From Micrasema longulum (Eukaryota > Arthropoda > Insecta > Trichoptera > Brachycentridae), in contig JAGVSM010001217.1 in assembly GCA_022494885.1 (NCBI GenBank), positions 147,335-211,334 of the forward strand: a DNA stretch of 64,000 nucleotides, read 5' to 3'. Below the pieces are notes generated by a model, which saw only the letters and a list, made by a program, of their open reading frames with translations, was not told where the DNA came from and did no database searches. This document shows positions 13,730 to 26,639 of this stretch, piece by piece; position 1 is the first letter of the stretch, and the number at the start of each line of letters is the position of its first letter. Made by a program: the position numbers and the translations under genes.

Positions 13730-14050
13730 AGACTATTGAACAAAACCAAACATATTTTTTTTTGTATCATATTATCAGCGCAAAGATTTTTTTAAAATGC
13801 TGTATTTCTGAAATTACTCCGCATTGGTCTGTTCACGGTTAGTAAACCGGATATCTTTCACAGCTCTCGTATCATTGGTTGATTTATATAAACTAGTGAC
13901 GTCGTTCAAAGTAGTACGTTTTTATTAAAATGTATTTTTTTCGGACATTTTCAAGAAACTTTGTAGTACAATTTAATGCTCAAATTTTTACCGCACGTAA
14001 GAAAACATTTTTGTATCCAATTTCCCATAGAGCTGAAGTTGCTTATCAAG
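13730..14050 (-). repeat. Repeat family A, copy (minus)
   Basis: Complement of the 2165-2500 unit: CAATTTCCCATAGAGCTGAA, ACTAGTGACGTCGTTCAAAG and ATCATATTATCAGCGC are all present. Confidence 0.6.
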
Positions 14051-14559
14051 TGTAGTAATTAGACTTAGTGGGTAACAAATTCTTTTATGTATTTTTTAAT
14101 TATAAAATAAACGCTGCTCTGCAGCACTGAAACTGAAACTGAAGTAAAATGCTGAAAAAACACCCCATTCATTATAATACTACAGTGTTCTTCTCATATC
14201 CTTAAAGTCTGATGACCAAATACCACAAAAAATATTAGGCATTTTAAGTCAATATACATTAAGTTACGAACATTAATAAATTTCAATAAGTTGTCATTAA
14301 ATAAATAGCTTGGATGCATTTGGCTAACAACTGGGTTTAACAATTAATGTTGACAAAACAAAATTATTAAAATTTGGCCGACTTGACAACTCCGCATTTT
14401 CTCTCCAATCAAAAGATAGTGACATTAACTCTTGTGTGGCTGTGATGTCATACTGGTCGACATAGGACACAAGACTAGATATGTATCTCTTATTTTTTTA
14501 AATGGTGAATTCATACTTTTTGTAATCCTCAAATGGACATTTTCGCGCCCGATTTGCAC

Positions 14560-15010
14560 AGCTAAATTTGTATAACTATGCGTTAAGTAAATACAAAAAA
14601 TATTTATCCTTGTTACGCGAAGAATAAATGTCCGCTAATTCAGCAACACACCTATACAGATACCTTATACAAGAGAGTGCACGAAGATATATGTCATGAC
14701 AAGGAAGACAGAGACGCTGTTCTGCGGCGGGTGTTGTCTAAACCAGATTCATTATTCAGTCGGTTGATGACAGTGATAGGAGACGCACGCGCGTAACATG
14801 CGATGATTTTGAATTAATTTTGCTATAACAGGGTTAAATTATATGTTTATTTGCATCAATTATGAAAAAGGAATTATTAAATAGTATGTCTCCATTTTTT
14901 TTTTTTCTCATGTCTGAACCTTAGAATATTCCATCTTTTACTAGTGGTAACACGATGTTACATCACCGCGCGCAAAGGGATTATTTACCACAGTCTTTTA
15001 AAAGTTAAAA
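14560..15010 (+). repeat. Repeat family C, copy 1
   Basis: Shares AAGGAAGACAGAGACGCTGT, GACAGTGATAGGAGACGCAC and nearby blocks with the complement of 24590-25090. Non-coding, diverged. Confidence 0.5.
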
Positions 15011-15249
15011 GTGTGGACATGTTTATGTACCTCGGCAGCATTCTAACATAGACCCTTGAGCATAGTGTGCGTCTGGGGGTGTGAATCATTAAAAAAATTA
15101 AGGAATAAAATGTTTTACAAGTAAAGAAGTGCAAGCACAAACATCATATTTATAATAAAATTAACATGAACTTAGTAACAGTTTATTTTGAAGTGTTTAA
15201 CGTTTTAATAAATTACAATATTTGAGTTTGTCCAAATTATTCCCTTATT

Positions 15250-15660
15250 TAAGGTATTCTCCATCCCTGTTGTAATTTGTTAATTTTAATGACTCCCCAG
15301 GGGGTGAAATCCAGTCTTTTGTCTACAAACATTTGGACAAACTCAAATATTGTAATGAAACCAACTGGTCCAAAAAGAAATTTAAAAATTGTTTTCAGGT
15401 GTTGCCTAGTACGTGAAATAATTCAGTCAGATGAATCTATTCACAACAATAAAGGTTTCAGCTCTTTAACTTCACTAAAATCAACAAATGGAAGAATTGA
15501 AGAAATATGGATATTCAAACGTAGGTAAAATGGTGAATGTTACACAGTGTGTAAAATAGCCACTTAAACCAACCAACGACAGGTCATAAGCCCTGTAAAT
15601 GCCTAGACTTCCATATTCCCTTATTTAAGGTATTCTCCATTCCTGTTGAAATTTGTTAGT
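15250..15660 (+). repeat. Repeat family B, longest copy
   Basis: Contains ACATTTGGACAAACTCAAAT, AATGGTGAATGTTACACAGT, CCACTTAAACCAACCAACGA and AAATGCCTAGACTTCCATAT. Related copies lie at 16325-16455, 40640-40945 and 47800-48050 on plus, at 7730-7900 on minus, and in shortened form at 205-340 and 4640-4770. Non-coding; the borders are not defined by inverted repeats. Confidence 0.6.
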
Positions 15661-16589
15661 TTTCATAAATGTTTTTTAATTTTCTATTTTTTAATATTTT
15701 TATTAATATTCATAAGGCAAGATACATTAGTTAAGGTGAAGTAAATGAATGCTTTGACACGGTTGTGCCCAGTGAGGTATTTAAAGGGAAAAATAATATA
15801 ACCTGTATTTTGTAATAAAATCATTCAATAAATTACACTGCTGTTTCCCTGTATTTGCGAATAAAAATAAGAAAAACTGCTTACTTGTTTTACCAAATTT
15901 GTTTACCACAAAACTCTTCCATTAAACACTTAGTTTTTTTTTTCTTGCAAAAAGCGTTGAAATTACCAAGAAACAAATGAATTGTTTACTTTTTAATTGG
16001 AATTTCAAACGCAAGCGCACTTCTCTTGTTTTTTTGCAGTAATGTTTGTATTTCCAGTCGAGTAAGATGAATCTACTAACACGTCGTTAGATTTTATTGT
16101 ATGTAGTCCAATCATTTCTCCCGAGGGGTCCATCGTGGTTAAATTAATTACTCAACTGGGAAGAATAAACAGGGTCTTTGTTGACTAGCTCATTAGATTT
16201 AACTCTGTCGAAAGTAAAATCAAATAAACTAAACTAGGATCATGTACAGTTTCTCGACGCGGACACTTCGCGGTATTAGAACGACATTAAATTAAAACGA
16301 TATTAGAATCAACAATGTTGGAGTATGTCCAAGTGCTTGCAGAGTTACACAGTGTGTAAAGTGACCACTTAAACCAGCCAATGACAGGTCATAATCCCCG
16401 TAAATGCCTAGACTTCCATATTACCTTCTCAAAAATGTTGTCCCTCTCTGTTGAAATAAATTTAAACGGTATAAGAATGATTAGAACGACAATTCGTGAT
16501 GCTAAAAACGGTAACGTTGATATTATTTTACTAGCACGTAAAATGCTATTGTAATGCTATTTTAAAACTGTAATATTTCACCGTATGGT

Positions 16590-17080
16590 CGTTTACACAC
16601 CATAGAAAAAATTCACCCGGCCCGATAAAAAACATAGAGTGGATTGACTTTTATCGATTATTAAAATACGGAGCTCCGCAAGGATCAATCCTGGGCCCAT
16701 TATTATACATTTTTTACATTAATCATCCATCGGTATGTATATAACTTGAATGAGAAAATAATTATGTTTGCCGATGACATTGGACTCGTCAACAAATAAA
16801 AACATGAAAAATTACTTCATCAAATTATCAAAATGACAAACACATAATTTTGAAAAGTTCATACATTTTAAGACGAAGGAAAAAAAGCTTTTTTTTTATT
16901 TCTTATTATTTATTCATATAAAGTTACATATTACAAAAAAAAACGAGTCCCTAACTCTATGAGGCCAAGAGCCCTATAATTAAAGCTAATATAAACATAG
17001 AAAGACTAACTGCACTAAAACATGTAAAATATTTAGGACTCAACATAGGCCAACAGTTGAAATGGACGATACAAACATTC
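16590..17080 (+). pseudogene. Non-LTR reverse transcriptase remnant (palm motifs)
   Basis: YGAPQGSILGPLLYIFYIN and then MFADDIGLVN are reverse transcriptase blocks B and C, with the catalytic FADD. LKHVKYLGLNIGQQLKW follows after an AT-rich gap. Frames are broken throughout. Confidence 0.65.
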
Positions 17081-17129
17081 TAGTTGACAAAATAACATCA
17101 TTATGCAATTCATTTAATAAATAAAAAAA

Positions 17130-19080
17130 TAGATACCTTTGAAAGAAAATAATTTGAATTGTGAAATATAAGTTCAATCTTAAGTATTTTTTTTGGGATA
17201 AATAATTATTTCAGATTTTTTTTTGTGGAAAAATATTTTAAATATAAAGCATTTTTTTATATACAGACCACACACGAGTTAAATATTATAACAAGAATAG
17301 TTTCAGGTATTCTGATTACCCATCATCAAGTTTAACAATTAACTAAACCAAAATACAGAATACTGAATAGTAATTAGGTACTGATAGGGTTAGATATAGG
17401 GGGTAAGGCTGGGTGGAGTTGACGTGGTAAGGCCGGATGGGGTGCAGGGGGTAAAATATGGTGGGTTTTTCTATTTATTGGAAATAATGAAAACAGGGGG
17501 AAGAATTTCGGAATACAATATTATTAATCAAAGGTTTGTCAGAATTTATCTTTTTTTGGATTTCTATATTTTCTAAATTATTCGTTATTATACCTTTATT
17601 TGTAAAATACAAAAGTTAAATTTTATGTGAATGAAAAAAATGGTTCGTATCTTTATATGATTTGCGATTTCAGATCAACTATTGCTAGTAAGTCCGCGGA
17701 GGTGTTTGTGAACTCTAATTTTTAGATTTCTCGCAGTTCGGCCAATATATTTTCTATTACAATATCCACTTTGTAATTTCAAATGCATCGTTTTTTTATT
17801 TGGAGCTGTTGGGAATTTTCCCTAAATTGTTATTTGTATAGAACGGGGGTTGGATATTGGGGGGTAACAAATGATATATGCCAAATTTTATAGCAAAACA
17901 ATTAAATATTTCTGAACTTTACCAGTAAAAGAAAAAAAATATTAAAAAATACAAATTATACGCGCATAATTGATATTGTATGATAATTCATTTTTTAAAT
18001 TATTTTATTAAATAATTTGCAGGTAAACACGCGAACCACTATGAAGCCGACTAATCTCCACTGGATGTCCTTTTGCCGAAATTTCACCCGCAAGTAGAAA
18101 CTAAAGATATCAAACAAAAAAAGAAAATAATAAATAAGTATCCACAACCCTAATTTACCAGGCCGGGTGGATTGGCACGATACATGGATGGTGTTATTCA
18201 AAAATGTGTCAAGCTTCAAAATCGATAAAAATTAGTGAGTGTCAAAATTATGGTCCAAAAGTGATATTCTTACTTTGAAAAAAAAGTTTGATTATTTTAT
18301 ATTTACAAATTCTCTGTAATACCTCGATGTGTTAACCAAAATCCATGCATCTAGATCAAAAACAATGAACCATAGCTTTAAGATGCCATACGTAATGTTT
18401 ATTTATTTTTTTATCAGATAACAAATAAACATACAATATTACAACTAAAAACCATTTTTTACATTAATTAAATACACATATTTACATTAACGTTTCCCAT
18501 TACGTAAAATTAATAAACAATTCTTGTGCAAATTAAGATATATATGTGGCTAACATGACAACAATATTGCAAAAATGTGCTACCCCTGCAAAAGACGCCT
18601 TTTTTGACAGAATAGCTGACAAGTTTTGTTTATTACAAATTGCAACTAACTTTTTGTATTGGAAGCAATCCAAAGGCATTTTTAACGTCCGGCTTAGAAC
18701 AAATAGCTTTTATTTAAATTTTATTTATTTTTTACTAAAAATTTTCATTTACTACATATAGTTTTACATAAAAAAGATAAAAATAATAAAACTTGAAATA
18801 TATGAATAAATTTATGTTGTTAAACATATTTTTGCGTTATTGTTTTTGAGGTATTCTTAAACTTAACAGCCAAACCAAATAATTAATCATGGTTTTAAAA
18901 AATGCTGATGTTAACTTCAATTATCTCATTCAAGTTTGTAAGTGAAAATTCCTGATGGAAGTTCATTGAAATTTATTTTAGAAATAAAAGACGACTGATA
19001 CTTAAATCCACGAATTTTAGAAATCTTCCAGACTGGTACCATTATTTTTAAAAAATATGCTTACGCAAAATAGTAAGGAT
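17130..19080. other. Gene-free AT-rich stretch between retrotransposon remnants
   Basis: Only the G-rich segment stands out; short open frames here show no family features. Confidence 0.5.
17398..17470 (+). other. G-run-rich segment
   Basis: Repeated GGGG/GGG runs (GGGGGTAAGGCTGGG, GGATGGGGTGCAGGGGG) in otherwise AT-rich DNA; it could form a G-quadruplex. No gene context. Confidence 0.4.
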
Positions 19081-19841
19081 AGAGATGATACTGTGATGAT
19101 TTTTAATGGAAAAACTTGGAATGAGCTTAATAAAATGGCTAATTAAGACTTAAAAGTTTTTAAAGAGTGGTTGGATCAAAGTTACTTTACAATGAATTCA
19201 GAAAAAACCCACTACCTAACATTCACATTAAACAATAGAAATAGACATAACCATATAGACCTTAAATCTCACAACAAAAACTGCGAAGACCATACAAACT
19301 GTTCTTCTCAATGTGTTACTCTGACCGAAAAATCTAAGATGAAATATCTGGGAATAATAATCGACCAAAATATTAAATGGAAAGAACAAATAGATTCAAT
19401 GTGCAAAAGACTAAGAAAATTACTCTACATATTTTTAAAGCTGAGAGGTATTTTATCGACGGATCAATTAAAGACAGTTTATTATGCTCTAGTACAGTCA
19501 ATCATTCAATATGCAATAGTTGGATGGGGGGGGGCTTATAACGCTCATCATAGACCCTTAAAAATTCTACAAAAAAAATCATTAAAATAATACTTTATAA
19601 ACCATCCTTGTTCTCAACTACCGAACTGTTCAAAGAATTTAATGTTTTAAGAGTGGAGGATATCTACGGAAAGTGCTGTATGCTCCAGGTGCATAAGGAG
19701 AGCCTCCCATCGGACCGTATTACGGGAAGGTTGAGAACAGGATGCCTCGCTCTACCGAGAATTAAAACTACCACGGCCAAACATCATTATACTCACATAG
19801 GACGGAAGCTTTTTAATAATTTACCACAAAATCTACGTTAA
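19080..19841 (+). pseudogene. Non-LTR reverse transcriptase remnant
   Basis: DDTVMIFNGKTWNELNKMA starts at the catalytic DD. One stop later, 139 codons are open (LDQSYFTMNSEKTHYLTFTL … YYALVQSIIQYAIVGWGG). A frameshift near 19,590 joins the tail ending HYTHIGRKLFNNLPQNLR. CR1/jockey-like and fairly recent, with few lesions. Confidence 0.7.
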
Positions 19842-21904
19842 GAAATAAATTACGAAAAATTTAAGGATAAATTAAAGAAAAGACATTCTTGACATAATTA
19901 ACATTAACTGTATTTTAAAAAAAGAGATGTATGTTTAATATGTGCCCGTGTTTACAAATTTTGTGTTTTTATTTAATATATTTTTTTAGTGTTATTTTGA
20001 GTATTTATTTTTGTGTGAAGGGTCTTTTAATAAAGTGTTTTGAGGTAACTAATGAGTTGATATAATGATATCATAATGAGTTGAAATATTGTTGTAATAC
20101 ATGTATTATTATTGCGGTTTAATCATCTCAGATTGAGGTTGAGGTGGCTTGACACATTTTTGTATAACACCATCCACGTGCGTAATGGGCCTATAACTGA
20201 GTAAGATATTTCGGCGTTAGGTAAAATTAGAGTAGATTGACATTTATTATATTCATTTAAAAGGTCGACGAATTTGCTCCAAAATAAATCATTCTGAAAC
20301 CAACTGTAAAATTCAAAAACGAAATCGAAACGAGTAATGTCTGCTACCAACATAATCAAATAAAAATAGTGTTATACTTAAAGATGACGGTAATTTTTAC
20401 ATTAATTGGCCGATTTTTTATTTCGATTCACGTATTATGAAATCTATCTTAAATTTTGTTTAAATGATTTATTTATTTTTACTTTATTAACATAGGTATA
20501 CAGATAAATTATAATACAAACATGTTTTGTTTAATTATTTTTAAAAAACAAACATTTCTTTTTACTCAAGATTTAGAAACAAAAATTTTACCTTAAAATT
20601 ATATTATACATTCAGTAGAAGTTTCAAACAATTTAAATATAAATGATAAAACAAATTAAATTATAAAATATTTTAGAGGATTCGTTTATATATGGCGATT
20701 TTCATGTTATCGATTGAGGGCCGTTTTAACAAAGCGAAATATCTACAAAATGTAAATTTTTCAGGAAAATGTTTTTTCATGTTAAAAATAAAACTATTAC
20801 GATTTGAAATAGAATAAAAACTACATTTTATAAATATATAAATTCCTTACACATGAACTAAAAATCAATCATGTAGAATCAGTAAAATTATTTATAAAAA
20901 TGTTTTAAATTCTCGAATTTTCACAATAAAGAGATATCTACATATTTTTTGTGATAGGAATGTATGGAAAATTGATTTTGATGATGTTGGGAATTAAATA
21001 AGTTTACTTTTGCATGAAATCATTTTAAACTGATTTTTTGTAAAATTTTATGTCTACTGACACATCTAAGTACCTATGTAAATAAACACATTTAGGTATT
21101 TACATCCTATATATTTTTTACATACATAATAGCACAAATAAAGTGATAACAAATTTTTTTTTTTTATTTTTTTATTATACTTCTTTTTTGTTGGCCAAAA
21201 TCATGTTTTATTTGTGATTTTTTTTTCGATTTTAAAAAAACTTAACACCCCAAAAAAATATGTAGATATTTTGCTTTGTGAAAACGCTATGTAGTGTAGT
21301 TATTTATTTTTGTACAAACTCACGATATTTGAACCACTACAACTTCGCATATATATTGTTTTGTTAAAATTTTATTTCACCAATCGATAAAGCCATGGAA
21401 TAACCCATTTCAATAAAAAAACGCATTTGGTTTTTTTTTGTAGAAATTTCACTTTGTGAAAACGGTCCTCAATTATATCAAATATTTCATTACCATTCAC
21501 TATCTTTGAAAAAGTTCAAAAGGTTTGTTTTATAGGAACCATACTACCCTTAATTAAAAACATATATCCGATACGTGGGAAAACTATTGCCGAGTGTATG
21601 GTGTCTGTTTATTACGGAATTACTAGTATACGCTACAAAACGATAGCACATGACGAGTAATTCTTTCAGGGGTAACTGAAGTTGATGAAAGATAATAGTT
21701 CTGGGCAATCCCATATTCAATTTACAATTTTGAATAAACTTCAGTTTAGTTTTAGCAAATTTAATGTTTTTGATATAAAAAAAACATAATTTAAAAGTTC
21801 AGGACTAATTACAAATTTAATCGATGTTTTCATTTTTACCAAGTAATATCAAACATGCCTTTAATACAAATAACTACATTGGTAAATTATTGCTTAATAA
21901 TTAA
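19842..21904. other. Gene-free AT-rich stretch
   Basis: Very AT-rich; nothing recognisable before the Penelope-like fragment. Confidence 0.5.
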
Positions 21905-22245
21905 GATAAAAATGGTTTATTGAATAATTCATTTTTTTACCAACAAAAATGCAATTCTTGTCTTTCAGTTTACTTTGGAAAAACATCAAGAAATTTTGAT
22001 CTTCTTGTAAAAGAACATATGAGGTGTTTTCACAATAATAATTTCTCCGAATTCACAAATCACCTAATCAATTTAAATTATGACTTTAAAAAAAGTACAG
22101 AAGTTAAAATCTTACATACAAATAATAAAGGGTTAAAAGCAAATAAAAGGAAATATTTCACATTAGGAAAGCTTTAAAAAATAAAGTTCATTTGATCAAT
22201 AACCAAGCAACCTTTCAATATAGTCCGTTACACGATTTTCCACTG
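21905..22245 (+). pseudogene. Penelope-like element, GIY-YIG endonuclease part
   Basis: About 90 codons read CNSCLSVYFGKTSRNFDLLV followed by KEH and FSEFTNHLINLNYDF. The CxxC, the YxGKTxR core and the downstream H match the GIY-YIG domain at the C-terminus of Penelope-like proteins. The reverse transcriptase part is not recognisable upstream. A degenerate hammerhead-like motif follows at 22470-22498. Confidence 0.65.
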
Positions 22246-22469
22246 TAAAGGTCACCCTAAACCTACTAAGCTCACCTCACCCCTCATCCTCTCTGCCGTT
22301 TTTCAACTATTTCTTAAACAACATACAATATTTTCATAATTTAATCAGTGCATGTTTGTCTTAATCAGTGCATGTGCTTATTAAAATGCATGTCGTGTTG
22401 GTTTTATATTTTTTTGCAACTATGGTGAAGGTGTATAGTGGGTTTTCGCATGTTGGTTTAATTGGTGTC

Positions 22470-22498
22470 CTAACGAAGTGACGGGTACGTATCAAAAC
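22470..22498 (+). ncRNA. Degenerate hammerhead-like core near the Penelope-like remnant
   Basis: CTAACGAAG … CAAAAC resembles the hammerhead core CTGANGA … GAAAC with two changes. Penelope-like elements are known to carry such ribozymes. Probably inactive. Confidence 0.25.
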
Positions 22499-22914
22499 CG
22501 GTAGACATAAAAAAGTCGGTAAGTGTTTATATACAAAATATTAAAAAACATTTAGCTTAACTTAAAAAATTATAGCACGGATGGAGAATACCTTAAATAA
22601 GGGAATTAATTAGTTAAACGATGCTCCTTAAAAATTGTTTTTAGACTCTTTCCAGAGAATTTTGGCGACAATTGTAGTATTGAGTCCATATTGTAAAGTT
22701 GTACTCTAACTAGCTTCTCACTAATGAAGTATACATCAACTTCAAAGTGCCTTTGTTTTTTAATTCCTTGGTCACACGTCACACGTCACACGTAACACGA
22801 AGCCCAACATTTTCAGTGATTAACTAGTTGCGTTGTTTATGTGACTAATGAAGAATAATTTTTGATCAAAAACGACACCCAAGTTGCGCACCTCAGAAGT
22901 TGAGACTAATTGTA

Positions 22915-23005
22915 CGTTACTTTATTAAAATGAATAACTTATAAAGTGCAATTATCGCAATATAATATCTCAAGGGCGCTTTACAACGTGATTCTATAGA
23001 TGAAT
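22915..23005 (-). repeat. Retrotransposon 3' UTR fragment
   Basis: ATAATATCTCAAGGGCGCTT and AATGAATAACTTATAAAG match the 3' UTR at 43871-43950. Confidence 0.5.
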
Positions 23006-23225
23006 AAACTTACTTACTTAGTTACGCATCAGATTATCAAATAATATGGGTCTTATTATTTGACATTTTAAAATATTTTATTGAAACTTATTAGCGGAGC
23101 ACCACTGCAACATTTTATCTAAATAACGTTGCAGAGTTAGACAATCTTTTACAGTATTATTAATAAGTTTAAAAAAGCCTAGAATTTACCCTTTAAATTA
23201 AATTTTGAAAGAAATAGATATACCC

Positions 23226-23432
23226 TCAATTGATGACATCTTCGAAAAACTGCACGACGTCGGCACGATCAAAGCTCGCCAGAATCTGCGTGTCTCTGGT
23301 CTGCTTCGGTTCAATTGGCTTTTGCTTTTTTCTCTCTCTAAAACTTACGAATACCCACATCATGTAAATTTGTGTCACGGTTAATTCATTCAGTGTTATA
23401 CTTAATTTAATCACATCTTTGAATATCTTTTA
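23226..23432 (-). other. Unassigned open frame of higher GC
   Basis: Minus-strand frame of about 62 codons from an ATG (MIKLSITLNELTVTQIYMMW … KPIEPKQTRDTQILASFDRA) with a hydrophobic patch followed by a basic, charged segment. It is GC-richer than its surroundings. I do not recognise a family, and there are no clear splice sites. It could be an orphan exon or a transposon fragment. Confidence 0.25.
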
Positions 23433-23634
23433 TTCGTCATATTATCTATTGAATCTCAGAAAAATGTAATTAAATCTTTCCTTTAATTTCACGCTACCTT
23501 GCAACAAAACTGCGATAAGTCAAACCAACCCTTTCATACAAACAAAAAAATTCCCTCCAAAAGCGTATATTAGACAAACTTTTAAAGAAAAAAAACCCAC
23601 TAATTTACAAAATTCTCGAAACTCTAGATTTCTA

Positions 23635-23802
23635 AATAATGTAACTTTACACAGATGCAATACAACTCCAGCTTTAAGTCATTGTTTACATCTTGGGGAA
23701 AAAACATTGGTAATCTTCCAGAAATCATAAAATCAATATTCAATATTAAAACATTAAAATCTAGCTTAATAAAAAAACACATGAGACCCACCCTATCCTG
23801 AA
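23635..23802 (+). pseudogene. Non-LTR retrotransposon ORF2 C-terminal fragment
   Basis: A frame reading SFKSLFTSWGKNIGNLPEII and FNIKTLKSSLIKKHM resembles the extreme C-terminus of jockey/CR1 ORF2 proteins (GxxxWNxLP… LKxxLK). About 45 codons. Confidence 0.45.
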
Positions 23803-23918
23803 TACCATACAATAAAAAATTGTGTATCTTTTATAATATAATATCTAGTTTTCAGAAATCTGTTTAAGATAGTAAAAATGAAATGTAAATAAAATATTAT
23901 ATGTATGGATACTATATA

Positions 23919-24289
23919 CAGGGTGTTCATCAAACTTCGTCACATCCGAAACCACGATGATCATTATGAGCAAGATAACATATTTACACATAAAATATTT
24001 TTTTAGAACGAATAAAATTTTTAAAAATAAAATATCAAAAAAAGCAAATGGTTGCTTACTTCTGCAGAGGAGAAACAAGGATGGGGGAGTGGGAGTCTGA
24101 TGCGCCGACACTGCGCGGCCGCGCTCCCCTCACTTTTCCCCTGCAGAAGTAAGCAACCATTTGTTCTTTTAAATATTTTATTTATAAAAGTTTTCATTGT
24201 TAAGATATTTTTTTTAATTTACTAATATGTCTTCTTGCCCGTACTGATCATCGTGGTTTCGGATGTGACAGGGTTTAAAGAACACCCTG
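23919..24289. mobile_element. Foldback MITE, CAGGGTGTTC family, copy 2
   Basis: Same family as 5689-6030. TA stands on both sides, consistent with a TA target duplication, although the surroundings are (TA)-rich, so this is weak. A (TA)n tract follows at 24288-24312. Confidence 0.7.
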
Positions 24290-24589
24290 TATATATATAT
24301 ATATATATATATGTATGTACCAACCATTTTAAAATTTTAAACTTATTTTGTCAAGATTTTTTTACAAAAATACATGAAATTGCTTTAAAAATTTTCATGT
24401 CAACGGCAACCAGCTATATCTCCCCATCATCAAATATATGTACATCCATTTGAATAAATACCAGTACAGAAAGGGTAAAAAACGATAGCGTTTTCCTACT
24501 AGACCTTGATAGATATTTATAATAAACGTATGTATAAAATGCCTAAGGGAAAGTGATGACGTACGGAAATGTTTAATCTTTTATATTCT

Positions 24590-25090
24590 CGAGAGAGTCA
24601 AATATAGATTTGTCAAACCCATAATACTACCACAAAAATTGTTGGCAAAAAGGGTATGAGAAAAAAGTCCAATGAAAATGAGTCTTTACTCTCTTGTAGC
24701 GTTGCGTTACCACAAGCAAAAAACGGAATATTCTAAAGTGCAGTCATTTGAAAAAAAAACATCAAGACATACTGTTTCAAAATTCTTTATCCATAATATA
24801 TAAAAATAAACATATCATTTAGCCCTGTTTGAGCGAAATAAATTAAAAGTCATAAATACGCCGTTCATCTTACATGCGTGCGTCCCCCATCACTGTCAAT
24901 AGCGGGCTGAATCTTTTTCACTTCACACAAACACCGGCCACAGAACAGCGTCTTTGTCTTCCTTGTTATGAGTTCTATCTTCGTGCTCTCGTTTGCACAT
25001 ATTTATTGCTGTATTGGCGTCACGTTTATTCTCCGCGTAGCAAGGATAAATATTTTTTGTAATAAAATCTACCACGGTATACAAATTTTA
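24590..25090 (-). repeat. Repeat family C, copy 2
   Basis: The minus strand reads AACAAGGAAGACAAAGACGC and GACAGTGATGGGGGACGCAC, matching 14560-15010. The two differ by many indels. Confidence 0.5.
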
Positions 25091-26189
25091 CTTTGCAAAT
25101 CCGATGTGAAAATATCCATTTTAAGATTACAACAAATACAATTTCACCATTTAAATAAATAATAGGGATGTTTCAATTCTTGAATTAAAATACATAAATG
25201 TAGACTAGTGTGAAATCCACACAATATTTAAGTGCATAATTTAAAAAATATATATTTCCTATCATTTATTTCCTATTCTTTGTTCAAATTAATTATTTTT
25301 TTCCTTTTTTTGTTTTTGGCTATTTAAATTACATTTATTTCAAATGATCAAACCATATACGAGTATTTATAGTATTTTATGTGTTAAGAGACCTATATCT
25401 CAACAGAGACAAAATAAACACTTAAAATAAATCAAACTTTACTGATAGAATGTCTCAACCAAAATCATAAATAAATACAAAAACCCAGCTCACATTGACA
25501 CAACCAGGAACAACCTATGTTTGTGAACATTTTAATACACCGGAACCTCTTTAATAATCCCATGAATATAAGCCGTTCCCACACTGGTGGATTTTTTAAA
25601 GCTGGCGCGTTCGCAATACTTACACAAATGCATTGTGTAGTATTTGTCAATAAGCTCATAGTATGACATCATTATGAAAATAATATCTGTCTCTCTCGCG
25701 CTCAGACGCGCTTATGAGCGAAACATAGACAACAATTGCTTTGTTAGTTACTAACTAAGGAACTACAAAACATCAAATCACTGGTACAGTTTAAAGTAGG
25801 TTTGAGGTCTTGGATTAGCATGGAAGGAACAGATAGACACATTCTTTAAAAAATAAATATTTAAATAAAAAATAAATACAAACTGCAAATAAATCATGTT
25901 TTCGTTGTATCAGCATGTTAATTTGGTTTTTCTTTTCATGGTCATGTCATAACATATTTATATGATTTAAACTTTTTAGAGTCAAGATTTGTGATAACGT
26001 TCTAAACAAGTTTCAATGGCCAGGAACAAATTAACATAAATCGTGACGTTTTAGGAGCATGGCCAATGGAATTACCGTTTTTGCGGGAATTCAAAATTAC
26101 AAATTTGAAAATATTTTTTGTACTGGACAGTATTTCATAGACCTTTATTATTTTTTAAATGTAAAAAAAAGTGATATTTCCCTATTTTT
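25091..26189. other. Gene-free AT-rich stretch
   Basis: No exon, RNA gene or element end recognised between repeat C and the RTE remnant. Confidence 0.5.
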
Positions 26190-26600
26190 TTTATATTATC
26201 GTGTGGGAGGTCTTCCTCAACTTCTTTTGTCTTCACGAGGTCTCCTCTCAACTACCCTTTTAGTCCATATGTGGTCTTTTGATCTGGCAACATGTCACAC
26301 AAATGCCCATTTAAGTTTAGCCAATCTTTCGACTACGTCCGTTACTCCCGACTTTTCCCGTATCTCGATGTTCCTTATCCGAGAGAAAGTTTTTTATGTG
26401 TAACATGGCTCTTTCATGTTATCTCTGTGCTACGATTTGGTGAGTGAAAGTGTTCTATATGTTAATATGTATTCATATGTTAATACTGGAAGTACACATT
26501 GGTCGTACATTCTGCGTTTCAGACTTCGGGGAATGTTGCTGTCGAAAAACTTCTTCATATTGCCATATGCCTCCTCTTTTACATCTTTTTACACTGTTTC
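26190..26600 (-). pseudogene. RTE-type non-LTR retrotransposon remnant
   Basis: Minus-strand frames read KRRMYDQCVLPVLTYEY and later REKSGVTDVVERLAKLKWAF and RVVERRPREDKRS. This order is typical of the C-terminus of RTE-clade proteins. Stops and frameshifts are present. Confidence 0.65.
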
Positions 26601-26639
26601 GAAAAACCACGCTACAAAACAGTCCAACCAGCCCTTTGT

